Shown: one piece after another, positions 1 to 5,555 of the stretch
How positions within the stretch are numbered: position 1 is the stretch's first letter
How the letters are laid out: every line of letters begins with the position of its first letter
Source of the DNA: Candidatus Methanophagales archaeon
GTDB lineage: Archaea > Halobacteriota > Syntropharchaeia > Alkanophagales > Methanospirareceae
Reading direction: 5' to 3'
NCBI GenBank assembly: GCA_030621535.1
Contig: JAUXHM010000037.1
Location: 1-8,923, forward strand
DNA: 8,923 nt
The notes under the pieces: model-generated
What the model saw: the letters and a program-made list of their open reading frames with translations, nothing else
What the model was told of the DNA's origin: nothing
The model's database searches: none
Made by a program: the position numbers and the translations under genes

Positions 1-521
1 GGATTGTAAGTAGCAACTGCCGGATGATACAGCGGTATTATCTTTGTAATACCCGCAATCGTGCTTATTTTAAACACTTTTCCGTGTAGTTTACTTATTT
101 TATCCTTCTTCAATCCGAATTTATCGAAGATATAACCCAGCGAGAAGTTCCCGAGTGTAGCAATAACTGCGGGTTCAATAATCTCTATTTGCGCATCTAA
201 ATAGGGTGTGCATGCTTTTAGCTCCTCTGTTGCTGGATTTCTATTTCCCGGTGGTCGGCATTTAAGCACGTTGGCTATGTAAACGTCGCTTCTTCCCAAC
301 CCCACTGACCCCAGCAACTCGTCAAGCACCTTTCCCGCTTTACCCACAAACGGTATGCCTTTTAAATCTTCATAGTAACCCGGTGCTTCACCCACGAGCA
401 TTAGTTTCGCGGATAACGAGCCTTCTCCGACAACGGGCTTGGTTCTCGTTTTCCATAATTCGCAGCGCTTACATTCTTTTATTCCTTCTTCCAGTTTTTT
501 CATCTCTTCTTCTCGGGGCAT
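1..521 (-). CDS. Family-4 (4Fe-4S) uracil-DNA glycosylase, C-terminus cut by window edge
   Basis: This enzyme removes uracil from DNA, arising by cytosine deamination or dUMP incorporation, and starts base-excision repair in the cytoplasm. The window holds 173 codons read leftward; the last 20 or so are missing. The N-terminus has CKRC (C17, C20), the uracil-pocket motif GEAPG (44-48) followed by E51 and PFVGKAG (57-63), then KCRPPGNRNP (87-96, C88) and C104. The four cysteines fit the iron-sulfur ligands of family-4 glycosylases. HPAVAT (166-171) is the C-terminal HPA-type motif near the cut. The ATG at 521 is the only plausible start, because an in-frame stop lies at 528-530. There is no clear Shine-Dalgarno, so a short-leader or leaderless message is likely. 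Family 5 is less likely given GEAPG and the CxxC position. Confidence 0.93.
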   Translation of the reverse strand, partial: MPREEEMKKLEEGIKECKRCELWKTRTKPVVGEGSLSAKLMLVGEAPGYYEDLKGIPFVGKAGKVLDELLGSVGLGRSDVYIANVLKCRPPGNRNPATEELKACTPYLDAQIEIIEPAVIATLGNFSLGYIFDKFGLKKDKISKLHGKVFKISTIAGITKIIPLYHPAVATYN

Positions 522-597
522 TGAATATCATCTTAATATTATTTTTTATTTGTAAAAACATTAACTATAACCATTCCAGTAATAAATTGCAATTAAT

Positions 598-779
598 AAA
601 CCACGAGATTATACAAGAAAATAAATTATTGACACAGATTAACGCAGATTAACACGGATGAAACGAATAAGAAACCCTTTCTTAGAACGAAAAGCTTTAC
701 CTAAAGAACCCATTTGTTTTTCTTTTAGCACAGGTTTTCTTTTTGTGAAAAAGAAAAAGTGTTGTGTAATCTTGTGGTT
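598..779. repeat. Palindromic intergenic repeat element with related outer arms
   Basis: The outer ends are imperfect inverted copies: AACCACGAGATTATACAAGA at 598-617, and on the opposite strand AACCACAAGATTACACAACA at about 758-777. Inside, next to the left arm, is a short direct repeat of the ACAGATTAAC/GCAGATTAAC type followed by ACACGGATGAA (624-662). This pattern resembles dispersed non-coding repeats of archaeal and bacterial genomes. No transposase is present, so if mobile it would be MITE-like. It fills most of the gap between the glycosylase and HD genes, and its right arm contributes spurious coding sequence in front of the HD gene. Confidence 0.6.
735..757. other. Perfect 10-bp AT-rich hairpin
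   Basis: TTTTCTTTTT (735-744) and AAAAAGAAAA (748-757) are exact reverse complements around a 3-nt GTG loop. It sits inside the right half of the palindromic repeat, about 60 bp before the HD gene start. It could act as a transcription stop in either direction through its T or A runs, or simply be part of the repeat; the sequence does not decide. Confidence 0.5.
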
Positions 780-815
780 ATAATTTTCGGAATGACTATA
801 ATATCAATAATCAAT

Positions 816-1379
816 ATGATTTCAATCGAGAAGGCGCAGGAATTAGTAGACCGTGAAATAGCAAACAACACTTTGAGGAAGCACATGCTTGCAGTATCAG
901 AAATAATGGGTGCGCTTGCAGATAGAATGGGCATCGGAGAACAAGAAAAACAGAAATGGACGCTGGTCGGCTTGTTGCACGACCTTGATTACGAACGTAC
1001 AAAAGACAATCCTGCGAAACACGGGCTTATCGCAGCGGAAATGCTGAACGAAGAACTTCCTGATGACTGCTTGCAAGCGATAAAAGCGCATAATACGCAA
1101 ACCGGGTTTGAACCGAATAGTAAGATGGCAAAGGCGTTGATTGCCGCGGATGCCGTTTCGGGTTTAATACCGCCAACCGCATTGATGATGCCCACGCGGA
1201 AATTATCGGAAGTAACGGTGAAATCGTTGAATAAGAAATTCAAGGACAAGTCATTTGCGAGGAGCGTAAGCAGAGGGGATATAATGGTGTGCGAAGAAGA
1301 ACTCGGTTTAGAGCGAAAAGAATTCTTCACGCTCGCGCTGGAGGCACTTCAAAGGATAAGTGATGAGCTGGGGCTATAG
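816..1379 (+). CDS. HD-domain metal-dependent phosphohydrolase (187 aa)
   Basis: This is a small soluble HD-superfamily protein, probably a metal-dependent phosphohydrolase of unknown substrate; the family includes nucleotidases and cyclic-nucleotide phosphodiesterases. From the chosen start the metal ligands appear in order: H23 in RKHMLAV, the paired H55-D56 in LLHDLDYE, H69 (KHG), H92 (KAHN) and D112 in AADAVSGLI. The fold fills the whole chain and no extra domain is visible. The reading frame is open further upstream to GTG 759, but that stretch is encoded by the repeat arm, and another ATG at 792 adds only a hydrophobic oddity. ATG 816 gives the MISIEKAQELV opening usual for this family. 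No Shine-Dalgarno is visible; TTATAATT at 778-785 is a possible TATA box for a short leader. It converges on the thiolase gene. Confidence 0.85.
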   Translation: MISIEKAQELVDREIANNTLRKHMLAVSEIMGALADRMGIGEQEKQKWTLVGLLHDLDYERTKDNPAKHGLIAAEMLNEELPDDCLQAIKAHNTQTGFEPNSKMAKALIAADAVSGLIPPTALMMPTRKLSEVTVKSLNKKFKDKSFARSVSRGDIMVCEEELGLERKEFFTLALEALQRISDELGL

Positions 1380-1394
1380 ATAAGTTCTAACAAA

Positions 1395-1550
1395 AATTAA
1401 CCGCAGAGTTCACAGAGGATAGCGGTTTAGCAGGTTAAAGGTTTAGCGGGTTAGAGGTTTAGCGGTTTGGAAGTTTAGCGGGTTAGAACAGCTACTGACA
1501 CCTGACACCTAATCCCCTCTGCGAACTCCGCGTTCTCTGCGGTGAATTTT
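1395..1550. repeat. CACCGCAGAG-type inverted-repeat element (copy 1)
   Basis: The left arm AATTAACCGCAGAG at 1395-1408 continues as TTCACAGAGGAT. The right arm, read on the minus strand from 1550, has AAAATTCACCGCAGAG, then AACGCGGAG, then TTCGCAGAGGGGATT. The left arm therefore matches the right except for about 9 missing bases. The loop carries an 8-bp tandem array and the short direct repeat TGACACCTGACACC (1495-1508). It lies between the convergent HD and thiolase genes and overlaps the last codons of the latter. A related copy is found at 8697-8804. Confidence 0.75.
1421..1484. repeat. Eight tandem 8-bp units, consensus AGCGGGTT/AGAGGTTT
   Basis: The stretch divides exactly into eight units of 8 bp: AGCGGTTT, AGCAGGTT, AAAGGTTT, AGCGGGTT, AGAGGTTT, AGCGGTTT, GGAAGTTT, AGCGGGTT. 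Several alternate, giving a weak 16-bp period with consensus AGAGGTTTAGCGGGTT. The units are too short and have no spacers, so this is not a CRISPR array. It lies in the loop of the inverted-repeat element and encodes nothing recognisable. Confidence 0.8.
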
Positions 1551-2478
1551 GAGCTTTATCTCTTCGCATCATTTCAACTATCTCACAAGCCTTGCATATG
1601 CCCGATGCCGATGGCGCTCCGCACCGTTCGCACCGCAAAAGTTTTCTTTTCGACTGCTCCTTCGGCAAGAACTCCGACAACCTTTCGTATCCACGTAACA
1701 ACGAATATTTTGTCCCCGGGTGTCTCCTTTCGAACTCATTCAGCATTCTTTTCACCGTGAACCGAAAAGATAGCTCGGCATAAGGGCCGCGAATCGTAGT
1801 TAACGGTATTCCCACGGCAAGCGCATACAACGCAACTTCCTTCTCTGGCACCATTCTTAACGGCTTAATCCGCGGCACAAACTCTTCTCGTCGCCCTCGC
1901 AGCCTCCCCAACCGCTCTATGTCCCCCCGCATGTAATTGATTAGAATCGTCTGAACTTCGTCGTCCAGATTATGGGCGGTTGCAACCTTCGTGGCACCCA
2001 ATTCCTTCGCTTTTGTTTCTATTATCTGCCTTCTCAGCACGCCACAAAAACTACAAGGCGCCTGCTCGAATTTTCTTGACACTATTTCATCCAGCGTAAA
2101 TCCAAACTCACGTTCAAAAGAGAAAGTAAACAGCTCCACGTTCAACTGCTTTGCCATCTTCTCGGCATTCCTCAGCGTTATCGGACGGAATCCCTTTATC
2201 CCTTCGTCCACCGCAATTGCAATGAATTCCAAATCGGTGCGTGAATGAAAAAACCGTTTTAGCATGTACAAAAGAGCTGAGCTGTCTTTCCCTCCGCTTA
2301 ACGCCACGGCAATCTTATCCCCGCGCTCCACCGCACGCTGTTTTCTTATCTCCTTCTTCACCTTCTTCTCTACATCATCAATGAAATGCTTTTCGCATAA
2401 GTGCAGCCCTGAGTATCTCTGATAGATTATCGCATGATTTGAACACCTTTTTTTGCTGCATTCGATTGCCATTGTCAT
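1492..2478 (-). CDS. ttuA: TtuA-type tRNA 2-thiouridine synthetase (PP-loop ATPase)
   Basis: This cytoplasmic enzyme adenylates a tRNA uridine and replaces O2 with sulfur, taking sulfur from a ubiquitin-like carrier. TtuA acts on U54; the related NcsA acts on U34. In order: an N-terminal zinc knuckle (C7, C12, C28, H31); the PP-loop SGGKDS (61-66) for ATP; PCSFCG (C142, C145), two Fe-S ligands; TAHNLDDEVQT (167-177) and RGDIERLGR, which favour TtuA over NcsA; and a C-terminal zinc ribbon (C283, C286, C295, C298). The third Fe-S cysteine, normally in a CPYA motif, is glycine here (G231, IRGPYA). The last 18 or so residues are encoded by a repeat arm and are unlike the family. Start: M1 (2478) or M3 (2472), both just after the divergent spacer. 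Identity as a thiolase-family protein is firm; U54 specificity is inferred, and activity is uncertain without the third cysteine. Confidence 0.88.
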   Translation of the reverse strand: MTMAIECSKKRCSNHAIIYQRYSGLHLCEKHFIDDVEKKVKKEIRKQRAVERGDKIAVALSGGKDSSALLYMLKRFFHSRTDLEFIAIAVDEGIKGFRPITLRNAEKMAKQLNVELFTFSFEREFGFTLDEIVSRKFEQAPCSFCGVLRRQIIETKAKELGATKVATAHNLDDEVQTILINYMRGDIERLGRLRGRREEFVPRIKPLRMVPEKEVALYALAVGIPLTTIRGPYAELSFRFTVKRMLNEFERRHPGTKYSLLRGYERLSEFLPKEQSKRKLLRCERCGAPSASGICKACEIVEMMRRDKAQNSPQRTRSSQRGLGVRCQ

Positions 2479-2589
2479 GGTCTCGTTCTTATAGCGGGTG
2501 TGGAAATAGGAAGATAGATAATCGAAACATTTAAAGGTACTATTAGCTTTGAGTTACTTGTAAAAAAGGAAATGCAAGGAGTATAGAGA
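2479..2589. promoter_or_regulatory. Divergent promoter region between thiolase and corA
   Basis: This 111-bp spacer separates the 5' ends of two divergent genes. A symmetric AT core, CATTTAAAG at 2529-2537, could serve as a TATA box for either direction, about 52 bp from each start codon. For corA, AAGGAG at 2576-2581 stands 8 bases before ATG 2590 and is a good Shine-Dalgarno that fixes that start. No operator palindrome is evident. The promoter call is inferred from position and composition. Confidence 0.4.
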
Positions 2590-3582
2590 ATGAAGATTAC
2601 AGCGATTAAATACTCAGCTACGATGCAACGGATATACGAATTGGAATCGCTTGAGGAGATACCCGCATTACAAGAGGAAAAATTTGTGCTCTGGATAGAC
2701 ATTACCGAACCAACAATTGAAGAACTCTCGCCCCTTGGAAGCCTCTTTGGATTCCATCCATTAGCAATCGAAGATAGTGTGCGGGCAGAGGAAAGACCCA
2801 AGATTGATGACTACGATGAGTATCTATTCGTCATTGCAAAGACGATAAATGCCGGAGAGGAAGGTATTTCAACCGGGCAATTAAGCATTTTTGTCCGCAA
2901 ACATATTCTGATAACAATCCACGAGAAGCAACTAAAACGTATAGAAGAGCTAAAAGAAAGAATCCTAAAGAAAAAGCCGTTGATACTAAAGGGAAGGGAA
3001 GATTTTTTGCTTTACAGGATTTTGGATGCCATTGTAGATAATTACATCGCAGTTATAGAAGATTTTGAGGATAAGATGGATGAAATTGATGAAGAGGTCC
3101 TCGAAAAACCCACTGGGCAAACCATAGAGAAGATTAGAATGCTTATACGGCAAATTAGACACATTCACAGAATCGTCAGGGGGCAGCGGGATGTGGTGGA
3201 CAAGTTGGAAAGAAGTGATACGCCGCTCATTAAACCCGAAACCAAAATTTACTTCCGGGATGTCTATGACCATACAATTTCTCTGTTGGATTCGATGGAG
3301 AATATACGGGAAAATGCGGAGGGGGCACTTGAGGTCTATCACTCGTCCTTAGCCAATAAAATGAACGAAATAATGAAGATGCTGACAATTATCGCAACGA
3401 TATTTATACCTCTTACATTCATTACGGGAATCTACGGCATGAATTTCCAAGGTGGTGGAATGGATAAACCCTTAAACATGCCTGAACTCTATTCACCCTA
3501 TGGGTATCTCTCTATCTTGGTTGTAATGGCGGCTATATCAATATGTATGCTGATATACTTCAACAGAAAAGGATGGTTGTGA
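2590..3582 (+). CDS. corA: CorA-family magnesium/divalent cation channel (330 aa)
   Basis: CorA proteins form homopentameric Mg2+ (also Co2+/Ni2+) channels in the cytoplasmic membrane. A long N-terminal cytoplasmic domain (about 1-260) is rich in charged helices. It includes the family-typical LFGFHPLAIEDS (53-64) followed by acidic and basic residues, and a long coiled helix leading into the membrane. TM1 (about 262-282) ends at the signature YGMNF (282-286), whose GMN forms the ion-selecting ring. TM2 (about 305-325) is followed by a basic tail, NRKGWL, that faces the cytoplasm. The length is normal for the family. The start is fixed by AAGGAG 8 bases upstream. It is divergent from the thiolase and ends before an oligo-T run, so it is probably transcribed alone. 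Transport of Mg2+ rather than another divalent ion is family knowledge, not visible in the sequence. Confidence 0.96.
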   Translation: MKITAIKYSATMQRIYELESLEEIPALQEEKFVLWIDITEPTIEELSPLGSLFGFHPLAIEDSVRAEERPKIDDYDEYLFVIAKTINAGEEGISTGQLSIFVRKHILITIHEKQLKRIEELKERILKKKPLILKGREDFLLYRILDAIVDNYIAVIEDFEDKMDEIDEEVLEKPTGQTIEKIRMLIRQIRHIHRIVRGQRDVVDKLERSDTPLIKPETKIYFRDVYDHTISLLDSMENIRENAEGALEVYHSSLANKMNEIMKMLTIIATIFIPLTFITGIYGMNFQGGGMDKPLNMPELYSPYGYLSILVVMAAISICMLIYFNRKGWL

Positions 3583-3609
3583 ACAAAAAGTGGAGAATCG
3601 AAGCTCGGA

Positions 3610-3621
3610 TTTTTTAAAAAA
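3610..3621 (+). terminator. Oligo-T terminator after corA
   Basis: A run of six T followed by six A (TTTTTTAAAAAA) lies 28 bp past the corA stop. Archaeal RNA polymerase terminates at such T runs without needing a strong hairpin. The call rests on composition and place only. Confidence 0.45.
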
Positions 3622-3668
3622 GCTATACAAACATGAAGTAATGATGATTAAAGACTTAAGCTGGAATC

Positions 3669-3679
3669 TTTATATATAA
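3669..3679 (+). promoter_or_regulatory. Archaeal TATA box TTTATATATAA
   Basis: The sequence closely matches the archaeal TATA consensus, with purine-rich GGAA just upstream as a possible TFB element. Initiation about 25 bases downstream would fall near 3700-3705, just before AAGGGA (3701-3706) and ATG 3715. It is the clearest promoter in the window. It would drive the small ORF and mscS together. Confidence 0.65.
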
Positions 3680-3714
3680 TTTTTATCAACTTATACTCTA
3701 AAGGGAATATAGTC

Positions 3715-3816
3715 ATGATCGGGCGTGTATTATCTAATAAAAAGATTACAGAGGAATACTTTGAAGGGAAAAAGGTTGATGCGGTACCAAAGGTCAATCA
3801 ATGCCTTGAAGGATGA
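3715..3816 (+). CDS. Small ORF of 33 codons ahead of mscS, function unknown
   Basis: The predicted peptide begins MIGRVLSNKKITEEYFEG and ends VNQCLEG; it is charged, without membrane segment or signal peptide, and I do not recognise it. Reasons to take it seriously: a strong TATA box (3669-3679), AAGGGA 8 bases before the ATG, and a stop codon (3814-3816) only 9 bases before the mscS start. The mscS ribosome binding site GAAGGA (3808-3813) lies inside its last codons. It may be a leader peptide coupling translation to mscS, a tiny real protein, or the truncated N-terminus of a lost gene. The expression signals are seen; the role is open. Confidence 0.5.
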   Translation: MIGRVLSNKKITEEYFEGKKVDAVPKVNQCLEG

Positions 3817-3825
3817 CCACATAAA

Positions 3826-4644
3826 ATGATGCAAACAGATGTGTATATTATTGCCGTCATATCCGTTATTAGTGTAGCGACTTTTGTTGTCGCAAGAGTC
3901 ATAAATAGATCGCTGCTTGGATACTTTAAGGCAGCAAGCAAGAAATTAAATGTAGAGGAGACGACTTACGCAGTTATTCGACACTTCATTGTTGCTCTGG
4001 TTTACCTTGCAGGGATAATACTTATTGTGTCTTCGGTTCCGCAAATTAGAGATATATCGGTGGCTTTGCTTGCAGGAGCAGGTTTTGCTGGGATAGTGAT
4101 AGGTTTTGCTGCTCAGAGTACACTTTCTAACCTTATTTCGGGTATTTCCCTTGCGGTCTTCCGACCTTTCAGGATAGGGGATGTGCTCTCGATCAGGGGT
4201 GAATATGGAACAGTAGAGGATATCTCACTTCGACATACTGTAATCAGGACATGGGAGAATAAACGGCTTATAATTCCAAACGGCATCATCAGTGATGAAG
4301 CAATCGTTAACTGGTCAATCGGTGATCTCCTGGTGCTCTGGCATGTGGACTTTGGAATCGCATACGATGCAGACATTGACCTTGCACGCTCGATTATATT
4401 CGATGAGATAGATAAACATCCAGATGTGATGCATGATCGGGAGAGAAAAGTTATGGTGGTTGAACTTTCAGACTTCTCGGTGAATTTGAGGACGGTATTC
4501 TGGGTTCAAGACAGACCCACTGCATGGGGTACGGGCTGTGATATTCGCGAATCGGTTAAGAAGAGGTTTGATAAGGAAGGAGTGGAGATACCGGTCCCGT
4601 ATAGAACGATCGTTTTTAAGAAGGACATGGAGCGCATAAAATAG
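3826..4644 (+). CDS. mscS: MscS-family small-conductance mechanosensitive channel (272 aa)
   Basis: MscS channels are homoheptamers in the cytoplasmic membrane that open under membrane tension during osmotic downshock and release small solutes. The chain has TM1 (about 6-26), TM2 (about 51-71) and the pore-lining TM3 (about 78-110), which carries small residues (LLAGAGFAGIVIGFAAQ) and the family signature TLSNLISG (99-106). RPFRIGD (113-119) follows and opens the beta domain, with VEDISLRHT and the conserved IIPNG. The alpha-beta C-terminal domain runs to the end, and length is normal for the minimal type. Start: ATG 3826 with GAAGGA about 12 bases upstream; ATG 3829 is also possible. The gene follows the 33-codon ORF closely, so the two are probably co-transcribed and translationally coupled. 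Its 3' end slightly overlaps the decayed marC frame on the other strand. Confidence 0.95.
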   Translation: MMQTDVYIIAVISVISVATFVVARVINRSLLGYFKAASKKLNVEETTYAVIRHFIVALVYLAGIILIVSSVPQIRDISVALLAGAGFAGIVIGFAAQSTLSNLISGISLAVFRPFRIGDVLSIRGEYGTVEDISLRHTVIRTWENKRLIIPNGIISDEAIVNWSIGDLLVLWHVDFGIAYDADIDLARSIIFDEIDKHPDVMHDRERKVMVVELSDFSVNLRTVFWVQDRPTAWGTGCDIRESVKKRFDKEGVEIPVPYRTIVFKKDMERIK

Positions 4645-5303
4645 GAATAACCATTCCTAGTGTGGTACCGACATACACCCCGCCCAAACCAACAGTGAAA
4701 GAGCCAGCCAATGAATTGTGCCCCAAACCCAAAAATAATAATTTTATCCAACACCACTCTGTTGTAGTGCCAAAAAAAATATCCCACAATCCCTTCGTAA
4801 TGAATTGAACTGCTATTGCACCTAAGATAGATAAGCCCCATCATCCTTGTGATTACCATGCTTCCGGTCACGCCGAGCACGCGATGAATTTGTTCAGACA
4901 TTCTGAAGAGAATCCCTGTTATGAGAAAGGTAAAGATGATAGATATTAATACAATTACCTTAAATGGTATTGTCTCTGCGGTTTTCATCAGGACGATTGC
5001 AGTCGTTATCGCACCAGGACCCGCCAACATCGGGACCGCAAGTGGAAAGAAGGATATCTCCTCCCTTTCACCAGACTCCTTCATCTCTTCTGGCGTATGT
5101 TTCGCTCTCGACTTTCTTCCCTGCATCATATCCATTGCAATCGCCAATATCAGTATTCCACCAATAACCCGCAGTGAATCGACCGTAATCTGAAAGAAGG
5201 AGAGAATAAAATCACCAAATATTGCAAAGATTAACAGAACGAGACTTCCAAATATCGCTGTCTTCTTTGCTATTCGCTTCTTTTCATAAACTTTTGTTAT
5301 TAA
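4617..5303 (-). pseudogene. marC: Degraded MarC-family membrane protein: N-terminus lost, frameshifted
   Basis: MarC-family proteins are multi-pass inner-membrane proteins of unclear function. Read leftward, the frame opens after a stop (5304-5306). Recognisable family sequence begins near 5290 (KKRIAKKTAIFGSLVLLIFA) and continues through LRVIGGILILAIAMDM, the charged loop HTPEEMKE and the signature PLAVPMLAGPGAITT. The expected first TM helix with its VDPIGN motif, roughly 40 residues, is absent. Near 4833 the frame breaks: MMGLI should continue LGAIAVQFITKGLWD, which is found in the next frame. Deleting one copy of GATA from GATAGATA (4826-4833) restores it. After the shift the original frame runs to 4506 inside mscS, while the restored frame ends at 4617. 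The restored tail after GLWDIFFG is longer than usual, so the true stop may also be lost. Identity is firm; loss of function is inferred. Confidence 0.88.
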
Positions 5304-5352
5304 CTAAAATTAAATCACGCGCTTTCTTTCCCCGGGCGAAAAAGAAGTCGAG
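5304..5352. other. Junction DNA between the marC and CoA-ligase remnants
   Basis: These 49 bases match neither remnant convincingly. They contain an imperfect palindrome around CCCGGG (5331-5336), flanked by CTTTCTTT and AAAAAGAAG (about 5322-5349), and stops in several frames. A short minus-strand frame without an ATG crosses it (5394-5284) but has no supporting signal. It probably marks a deletion or rearrangement join. Confidence 0.4.
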
Positions 5353-5555
5353 GGAGCGAGGAGACTTTTCTACACAAACGATATACCTACGTTTTCAACC
5401 CCAGAAAAAGCCGTTAGAACTTTGGAGAAGGGATTTATGTTGATGCCTTCAAAGACGTTTCGTTCAGGATTGCACCACTGAGTAAGGATGATGCAATAGA
5501 AAAGATTAAAAGTGTTAAGGCTTATAGGATATTAAGGGGTGTAAAAGGAAATGAA
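5353..5555 (+). pseudogene. Remnant of ADP-forming acyl-CoA synthetase, internally deleted
   Basis: Two pieces of an ADP-forming acetate/acyl-CoA ligase remain on the plus strand in different frames. Piece 1 (5353-5427) reads GARRLFYTNDIPTFSTPEKA then VRTLE, the end of the CoA-binding/ligase half, where the family has GIPxFxTPExAV. Piece 2 (5430-5555) reads GIYVDAFKDVSFRIAPL, then SKDDAIEKIKSVKAYRILRG and VKGNE, the end of the ATP-grasp half, where the family has GGIxVExxKDVxFRxAPL. In a full-length fused enzyme some 200 residues would lie between them, including the ATP-binding core, so the remnant cannot be active. The last codons overlap the protease start codon in another frame. The parent enzyme makes ATP from acyl-CoA in archaeal fermentation; that role is family knowledge. 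Confidence 0.8.

Noticed and set aside
383..652. Plus-strand 89-codon ORF over the glycosylase 5' end and the adjacent repeat
   Set aside because: It is antisense to clear family-4 glycosylase codons and its second half is repeat DNA; the hydrophobic composition is an artefact of the antisense reading.
759..815. Longer N-terminus for the HD protein (GTG 759 or ATG 792)
   Set aside because: The first part is encoded by the right arm of the palindromic repeat and the family opening matches ATG 816.
1421..1509. CRISPR array
   Set aside because: Units are 7-8 bp, contiguous and without spacers; no cas genes are nearby.
4506..4830. C-terminal half of the uninterrupted minus-strand ORF as a genuine protein end
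   Set aside because: After the GATA duplication the frame is no longer MarC-like and runs antisense into mscS.
5284..5394. Minus-strand frame reading SPRSLDFFFARGKKARDL across the join
   Set aside because: It has no ATG and no ribosome binding site, and overlaps the CoA-ligase remnant; it may be a repeat-encoded peptide but I cannot support a gene.
5222..5443. Plus-strand 73-codon ORF
   Set aside because: It is antisense to the marC remnant and then out of frame with the acyl-CoA synthetase remnant; no family resemblance.
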